Assembly: GCA_045569115.1 (NCBI GenBank)
Contig: JBJKZS010000028.1
Span: 1 to 11,034, forward strand
Source of the DNA: S15-B10 sp045569115
GTDB lineage: Bacteria; Fidelibacterota; Marinisomatia; Marinisomatales; S15-B10
DNA length: 11,034 nt
Direction of reading: 5' to 3'
The translations under genes and the position numbers were made by a program. The notes under the pieces were generated by a model. The model was given only the letters and a program-made list of their open reading frames with translations. It ran no database searches and had not been told where the DNA came from. Shown here one piece after another: positions 6,354 to 11,034 of the stretch (its first letter is position 1; every line of letters begins with the position of its first letter).

Positions 6354-7400
6354 TTAATTTAATTTATATATTATTCTTACATCGTTTTCAAATTGAGTTA
6401 AAGAGTCAACAACCAAATTTAATTGGTTATTTTTTACTCCTTCATTAACTAGGGGTACTCCTTCACCAAAAATCTTTGGTGAAATATAGGCATGAATCTC
6501 ATCAAAAAGACCAGACATCAAAAATGAAGTTATAGTCATACCGCCACCTTCTACTAGAAGGGATTGCATTCCTTTTTCATAAAGCTTTGATAAAAGTGGG
6601 GCTACATTTTCATATAAAGATTTTTCCTTTTGATTTGTTGGGGCAGCGTCTTTTTGAGAGTCTAAAGATGAATAGAAAATTGGATCCTTTGAAAAAATCT
6701 TCAAATCTGATTTAAGTTTTTCTTTGTTACCCAAAATTACTATCTGTGGATTATTGCCTATACCATGGGAAGAAAGATCTGGATTGTCAACTTGAACTGT
6801 TTTTCGACCTACAAGTATACCATCACAGCGTGCTCTCAGATTATGAACACTCTTTTTCGATTCTTTACCAGTAATGATAGTTGAATCTCCAATAGCTCTT
6901 GATATATAGCCATCCAAACTTATAGCACACTTAATAATAACATAAGGTCTCTTCTTTTCATGATAAGTAAAAAATTGTCGGTTTATTTTTTTTGCCTTTT
7001 TTTCTAGTACTCCAACTTCAGTTTTAATACCAAGACCTTTAAGGATTTTTATGCCATTCCCATTAACTCGGGGATTTGGGTCAAGAGAACCTATTACTAC
7101 CCTGCTAATCATAGGAAATGAAATTAAATCAACACAAGGTGCTGTCTTTCCAGAAAATGAACAAGGTTCCAAGGTTACATAGAGCACAGCATCTTTTATA
7201 TCTTTAGTAATTTTCTCCAATGCATAAACTTCAGCATGCGGACCTCCAAAGAACTGATGATAACCTTTTGATATAATTTCCCCCTTTGATACAACTACAG
7301 CGCCAACACGAGGGTTTGGTAATACAGAATCCCCACCTTTAATAGCCTCTTTAATGGCAATATCCATAAAATGCTCATCAGTTTTAATTAATTTTTCCAT
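6354..7400 (-). CDS. ribD: Bifunctional riboflavin deaminase/reductase RibD
   Basis: RibD deaminates the GTP cyclohydrolase II product and then reduces its ribosyl side chain with NADPH (348 residues). The N-terminal cytidine-deaminase-like domain (about 10-145) shows NPRVGAVVV, the zinc ligand and proton shuttle in HAE (H55, E57), and LEPCSFSGKTAPC with zinc cysteines C80 and C89; the commonest form of this motif has His where Phe 82 stands. The C-terminal reductase domain (about 150-348) shows RPYVIIKCAISLDGYIS, ITGKES, RARCDGILVGRKTV, DNPDLS and LLVEGGG (281-287) for NADPH and substrate binding, then SPKIFG. A possible internal ATG start at residue 12 would also give a full domain; the outer ATG has AGAAG upstream. 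It follows the 960-residue envelope gene by only 16 bases, so no separate FMN riboswitch fits in front of it. Confidence 0.95.
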   Translation of the reverse strand: MEKLIKTDEHFMDIAIKEAIKGGDSVLPNPRVGAVVVSKGEIISKGYHQFFGGPHAEVYALEKITKDIKDAVLYVTLEPCSFSGKTAPCVDLISFPMISRVVIGSLDPNPRVNGNGIKILKGLGIKTEVGVLEKKAKKINRQFFTYHEKKRPYVIIKCAISLDGYISRAIGDSTIITGKESKKSVHNLRARCDGILVGRKTVQVDNPDLSSHGIGNNPQIVILGNKEKLKSDLKIFSKDPIFYSSLDSQKDAAPTNQKEKSLYENVAPLLSKLYEKGMQSLLVEGGGMTITSFLMSGLFDEIHAYISPKIFGEGVPLVNEGVKNNQLNLVVDSLTQFENDVRIIYKLN

Positions 7401-7416
7401 AACTAATTTCTTCTAA

Positions 7417-10299
7417 TCAAAAATCAAAAGTTAATTGAAATGACCCTGAATTTTTCAATGGTTTAAAAGCATAAATTAATGTTATAGGCAAAACTACCGG
7501 TAGACCAAAACCCGCCACCTCAAAAGTACTACCAATCCCAAGAGTTATATAATCAGTCTCTACGCCCTGATTCTTACCTCGAAGCCAATGAGCAATTAGA
7601 TCTAAAGATATCCTTTTTATATATCCAATTTGGAATTTTTTAAATAGTGGTAACATATCAAATCCAGATTCTGGATACAATATAGGCACTCGGTAAGATC
7701 CTTTCGTACTTACAATTTTTTCTTGAAAAATATATTTGTGTCCCAGTGGCATGTCCAGCTTACTCATAAAGGGATATCCTTCATCCTTTTTATTTTCAAT
7801 CGCTAGAATAAATTTGAAAGCATCATGATTAAAGACCCCTTTAGATAAAATACCGCCAGCGAAATAAATGCGTCGACCTTTGAAATTACTTTTAAAGGGT
7901 GTTGATGTATAAGAATAGTCTAAAAAGCTTCCTATGCCATTCATTACATCTCGCTGAGCGCCTTCTGTTTTCGATTCGTATTTGATCCCTCCACCAATAG
8001 GAAATATAGTGCCATCAGCCGATTTATTTATGAGCGTGGTATCACGTAAATCATTCCTGTTTTCCCATTTAAATTTAATTTTGTGTCCAAACATTAAAGT
8101 TTTTTGAAAAGTTGTTGAGATATTCATAGCATCACGCTTTGGTCCTATTCTTCGATTAAAGATTGGGAGTACTACCTTCCCAGCAAAGTTTCTTTCGCCC
8201 CATGTAGAGAGAATATAACTTTTGGCTTTTTCACCCTTTCCTATATTGACATTCAATGTGTCTGGTAAAGATCTCTGCCCCCATCCAAAACTTCCAATTA
8301 CAATTGGATAAAAACTTTTATAGGATCCTGAAATTTCATGAAAAAAAAGTTTCTCATTTTGGCTATATGTTGTTTTGGCAGATAGCCCCACAGTCCCTAG
8401 AATATTATCAGAGTGAAATGTAATTGAAGGATGACTTTTGTCAGCTATTATATCCCAACTATGAACATTAAATAAGTCTTGAAAATGATTGTAATTAATT
8501 GGTGTATATTTGGTCAATGATGTGACCTTATCAAAAGAATCGTTATTTATTTGAAGTGATGACAATAATGGGTCCGGCCTGATTTTTACTTTTTCAAAAG
8601 GCTCCCACAAACTAGAATCAAGCTTTGCTGATACAACTTTATCCCCATTTAAATCAAAGTCATTATAAATAAGATTCATTTGATTATTTCCAACTACAGC
8701 ATTTGTTGCGGAAATTTTAGAAGAAACAATGCGAAATATTTTTCCAGTTGACTTTTCTATTGCATATAGATTATCGACTCCAGATATTGGTGATTCATAA
8801 AGAACAAAATTTCCATAAAAGATAGGACGGAATATTTCTTCATCAGATTCTGATTTAACAACTTTAATGATTTCACTAGAGATCTCAAGGATTTCAATAC
8901 TTCTCCCGTAAGAACTTTGTGAAATAAATACAACTTCTTTACTATTTGGAGACCATCGAGGATTCATAATGATTGATTTTGATGGAAACCTATTAATTAT
9001 ATTTCCATTCTTTGCATCTATAATGACTAAAAAACAATCTCGTTTTTCATTGAATTCTACAGCAACAATACTATTTCCATCAGATGAAATTGATGGAGAA
9101 TAATATCTTTTTAGATTTGTAACCTGTTGGCGACTTTCATCTTCCATATTAAAAATAATTATATTTGACCAGCTCTGTTTTGACCATCTTCGATCTGGTT
9201 GAATCTCATTCCAAACTGCGAATTTTCCTGAAATATGAACACCGAAATTTTCAACTATACTTGGCAATTGAATTAATTTTTGCATATGACCATCTTCATC
9301 GATTCGAACCAATGAAGTTCTCTCTCCAAGGCCTCTTTTAATTGCACATAGTTGGCCTTTGGAATCAAAACCAGGAAAAATATAATCTGTTCTTCCTTTA
9401 ATCACAGTTGGGCTAATTAAACTAAATTTTGTATAACTTTCTCCCTTAAGCTGGGATTTCCAATCAGCTTCTATCTCTTCCATTGCATCATCAAAAATTA
9501 CGGATACACTTCGATTGGTTAAATTTTTAAAAGATGAATTTAGTGGCATTATTGGATTTCGAATAATAGGCCAACGCATTGTATAATCAAGAATATTTGA
9601 AATAGCTTCTTTACCATAATTTCGTCTAATATGCGCATTAATTAGATAACCATAATTGTAATAGTTTGGGTATTCATTAATAAAAGAGCCATAAAGAGCA
9701 GCACGATAATCAGTCTTTTTATTTTTTGATAAAAGTGCTCTTATCTCTCTATTAAAAAATGGCTGCCTACCTCTACCACTCCCAGATAAGATGGTTTCCA
9801 TTAGCACTGCATCTCCTTCCCAAATCCAATTAGGTATCATAGTGCCTGAAATTATACCCTGCATTTCCTCACCACCAAAAAGCCGAAATAATCTGTTAAT
9901 TCGTCGATCAAGATAAGAAAATTGAAACATATGTCGACCTTCATGTATAGAAAGAAGTTTATACCATTCAGTTGAACCTATTTCTTTTAATGGTAGTGGA
10001 ATATGACTCCACTCTGAAAGCCAAGGGCCTAAAGATACAAATGCATTAGGAATTGCACTTCGGTTTCGTAGAACTATAGGGATTTTTCGGTGTGAACCTC
10101 CTAAGTTACTTCCATTATATTTATATATATCTTCAAGAAGATTAGCAACTCTGTTTGCTTCTACCATCAACTCTTTTGAAAAAATAATTCGATAATGATC
10201 GGTTTTAATTTCTTTCCAATCAATTCCAGGCATATCCTGACTTAAAACTGTTGAAAAACATAGAAATAGTAGTTGTCTAATTATTCTTTTTAATATCAT
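7417..10299 (-). CDS. Exported protein: HExxH peptidase-like domain, TolB-like propeller, C-terminal outer-membrane barrel
   Basis: A 960-residue protein; no specific function recognised. Residues 1-20 form a signal peptide (basic MILKRIIRQ, hydrophobic core, probable cut between VLS and QDMPG). Residues about 28-290 resemble the gluzincin 'peptidase MA' group: SIHEGRHMFQFS gives the zinc motif HExxH (H119, E120, H123), and NWIWEGDAVLMET supplies a plausible third ligand (E161). Residues about 300-575 carry TolB/PD40-like propeller blades, for example SPSISSDGNSIVAVEF (401-416) and NPRWSPNSKEVVFIS (446-460). The last 350 residues are rich in alternating strand-like stretches and end SGSFQLTFDF, a barrel-like strand with terminal Phe, the mark of BamA-recognised outer-membrane proteins. 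The likely product is an outer-membrane-anchored protease-like protein with a periplasmic or surface sensor domain. The first gene of the run, 16 bases before ribD; a functional link to flavin synthesis is not evident. Confidence 0.85.
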   Translation of the reverse strand: MILKRIIRQLLFLCFSTVLSQDMPGIDWKEIKTDHYRIIFSKELMVEANRVANLLEDIYKYNGSNLGGSHRKIPIVLRNRSAIPNAFVSLGPWLSEWSHIPLPLKEIGSTEWYKLLSIHEGRHMFQFSYLDRRINRLFRLFGGEEMQGIISGTMIPNWIWEGDAVLMETILSGSGRGRQPFFNREIRALLSKNKKTDYRAALYGSFINEYPNYYNYGYLINAHIRRNYGKEAISNILDYTMRWPIIRNPIMPLNSSFKNLTNRSVSVIFDDAMEEIEADWKSQLKGESYTKFSLISPTVIKGRTDYIFPGFDSKGQLCAIKRGLGERTSLVRIDEDGHMQKLIQLPSIVENFGVHISGKFAVWNEIQPDRRWSKQSWSNIIIFNMEDESRQQVTNLKRYYSPSISSDGNSIVAVEFNEKRDCFLVIIDAKNGNIINRFPSKSIIMNPRWSPNSKEVVFISQSSYGRSIEILEISSEIIKVVKSESDEEIFRPIFYGNFVLYESPISGVDNLYAIEKSTGKIFRIVSSKISATNAVVGNNQMNLIYNDFDLNGDKVVSAKLDSSLWEPFEKVKIRPDPLLSSLQINNDSFDKVTSLTKYTPINYNHFQDLFNVHSWDIIADKSHPSITFHSDNILGTVGLSAKTTYSQNEKLFFHEISGSYKSFYPIVIGSFGWGQRSLPDTLNVNIGKGEKAKSYILSTWGERNFAGKVVLPIFNRRIGPKRDAMNISTTFQKTLMFGHKIKFKWENRNDLRDTTLINKSADGTIFPIGGGIKYESKTEGAQRDVMNGIGSFLDYSYTSTPFKSNFKGRRIYFAGGILSKGVFNHDAFKFILAIENKKDEGYPFMSKLDMPLGHKYIFQEKIVSTKGSYRVPILYPESGFDMLPLFKKFQIGYIKRISLDLIAHWLRGKNQGVETDYITLGIGSTFEVAGFGLPVVLPITLIYAFKPLKNSGSFQLTFDF

Positions 10300-10390
10300 A
10301 ACTTGAGAACAATCAATAAAACTGGGTTAACTTATTCTGAAATGAATAAATACAAAATCAAACAATAATGATCCTTTTGCTATTTAAATA

Positions 10391-10431
10391 ATTATACTGA
10401 AAATTATATTACACTTGAAATATAATTTTAA
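10391..10431 (-). promoter_or_regulatory. Candidate promoter(s) for the minus-strand run
   Basis: Two exact TATAAT hexamers read on the minus strand, at 10396-10391 and 10408-10403. With 17-bp spacers their -35 positions hold TTCAAG (10419-10414, weak) and TTAAAA (10431-10426, four of six to TTGACA). Either would start transcription roughly 85-100 nt before the 960-residue gene. The spacer is so AT-rich that chance matches are likely, and the sigma-factor preferences of this organism are unknown. Confidence 0.3.
10400..10429. repeat. Perfect 11-bp inverted repeat in the divergent spacer, candidate operator
   Basis: Left arm AAAATTATATT (10400-10410) and right arm AATATAATTTT (10419-10429) are exact reverse complements separated by the 8 bases ACACTTGA. 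Each arm contains a TATAAT-type hexamer, one per strand, so the palindrome overlaps promoter candidates of both divergent genes. Lying upstream of both genes it cannot be a terminator for either. A dimeric repressor or activator site is the simplest reading; the AT-only arms weaken the case. Confidence 0.45.
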
Positions 10432-10443
10432 TGAAATAATAAT
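10415..10443 (+). promoter_or_regulatory. Candidate promoter for the SMP-30 family gene
   Basis: TTGAAA (10415-10420, five of six to the -35 consensus) is followed after 17 bases by AATAAT (10438-10443, five of six to TATAAT). The -35 lies partly in the spacer and right arm of the inverted repeat, so a protein bound there could block it. The leader would be about 95 nt. The rest of the 244-nt spacer (10300-10543) shows no gene, no GC-rich riboswitch-like core and no terminator. Confidence 0.35.
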
Positions 10444-10543
10444 TTTTTCAGAACTACCTGTAATAGTTTTCCTTTATATCTTGCTTAAGAATATTCAATT
10501 AAGTGCTACAACTTAGATTTAGAATAGACTAAAAGGAAAAACA

Positions 10544-11034
10544 TTGAATATTGAATTAGAACCTAAGGTTATTCTTAATGAAGCAAATTTCATTGGGGAA
10601 GGCATTCTTTGGCACTCGGATCATGAGTGTTTGTATTGGACAGATATACCTAATAGAAAAATTTTTAAATATACACCTTCAACTAGAATTACTTCAGTTT
10701 GGGACACAGAATCAAGTGTTGGTGGTTTTACTATTCATGAAGATGGTCGACTATTACTATTTATGGATGAAGGAGCAATAAAATTGTGGATGGATGGTAA
10801 TTCTGAAACCGTAATTAAATCCATAAAAGGGATGGAAGGAAATAGATTTAATGATGTAATCGCTGATCCAAATGGACGCGTTTTCTGCGGTGTTATGTCT
10901 ACAAGTAAAAGAAAGGGCTGGGTTTATCGGTTAGACCCTGATAAATCTTTAAGAAAAGTCATATATAATACAGGTACGGCAAATGGAATGGGGTTTAGTA
11001 AAAATGAAGAAAAATTATTTTTTTCTGATTCTAA
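10544..11034 (+). CDS. SMP-30/gluconolactonase-family protein, 5' part only
   Basis: The first 163 residues of a six-bladed propeller protein of the SMP-30/gluconolactonase/LRE family, cut by the window end; members are around 290 residues. Visible motifs are FIGEGILWHSDHECLYWTDI (16-35), with the metal-ligand glutamate E19, GGFTIHEDGRLLLF (60-73), NRFNDVIADPNGRVFCGVM (100-118), with N103 at the usual substrate/metal position, and NGMGFSKNEEKLFFSDS (147-163), with metal ligand N147. Known members hydrolyse sugar lactones such as gluconolactone or act on other lactone or ester substrates. The start is TTG, fixed by AAGGA at 10533-10537 six bases upstream and by an in-frame TAG at 10520-10522; no ATG occurs in frame nearby. 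No signal peptide is seen, so it is probably cytoplasmic. It is divergent from the envelope-rib run. Confidence 0.9.
   Translation, partial: MNIELEPKVILNEANFIGEGILWHSDHECLYWTDIPNRKIFKYTPSTRITSVWDTESSVGGFTIHEDGRLLLFMDEGAIKLWMDGNSETVIKSIKGMEGNRFNDVIADPNGRVFCGVMSTSKRKGWVYRLDPDKSLRKVIYNTGTANGMGFSKNEEKLFFSDS

Noticed and set aside
10300..10543. FMN riboswitch upstream of the rib run
   Set aside because: The spacer is nearly all A/T and lacks the GC-rich conserved core of the RFN element; the gap before ribD is only 16 nt.
10578..10781. 67-codon plus-strand frame
   Set aside because: It overlaps the SMP-30 family gene in a different frame and has no family motif; the TTG-started frame explains the region.

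Overview
The window is AT-rich (about one third G+C by eye) and looks like chromosomal DNA from an uncultured Gram-negative bacterium. A secreted 960-residue protein ends in an outer-membrane-barrel-like C-terminus, its signal peptide seems to be cut before Gln, and TTG start codons are used several times. The protein style suggests the Bacteroidetes/Marinimicrobia side of the tree, possibly marine. That placement is inference. I see no mobile element, CRISPR array, tRNA or rRNA.

Layout. Positions 10299 to 25 form one long, tightly packed run of minus-strand genes. In transcription order these are a large envelope protein (signal peptide, HEGRH metallopeptidase-like domain, TolB-like propeller, probable beta-barrel); ribD, ribE, ribBA and ribH; an IscS/NifS-type cysteine desulfurase; a 179-nt gap with strong stem-loops; moaA; a moaC-moaB fusion; and a TauE/SafE-family permease. 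Junctions inside the run are 4-8 nt overlaps or gaps of 1-16 nt, except for the 179-nt gap, so there are probably two transcription or regulation units: envelope protein-rib-desulfurase, then moaA-moaCB-tauE. On the plus strand, diverging from the large gene, is the 5' part of an SMP-30/gluconolactonase-family gene cut by the window edge. The 244-nt divergent spacer carries a perfect 11-bp inverted repeat and promoter-like hexamers on both strands.

How the genes fit together. The four rib genes encode a complete set of the standard bacterial riboflavin enzymes from GTP and ribulose 5-phosphate. moaA and moaC convert GTP to cyclic pyranopterin monophosphate, and the MoaB/MogA domain acts later, at adenylylation of molybdopterin. 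Both pathways start from GTP. The desulfurase lies between them and could supply sulfur for the two Fe-S clusters of MoaA and for the molybdopterin dithiolene; it could equally be the cell's general desulfurase. moaD, moaE, moeA and moeB are not in the window. The TauE-like permease at the end suggests export of sulfite or another sulfur anion, but its substrate cannot be read from the sequence.

Most of the window is core metabolism and I found no clear new defence or mobile system. The best leads are the peptidase-propeller-barrel protein heading the riboflavin cluster, the structured moaA leader with its Shine-Dalgarno sequence in a hairpin loop, and the inverted repeat in the divergent promoter region.
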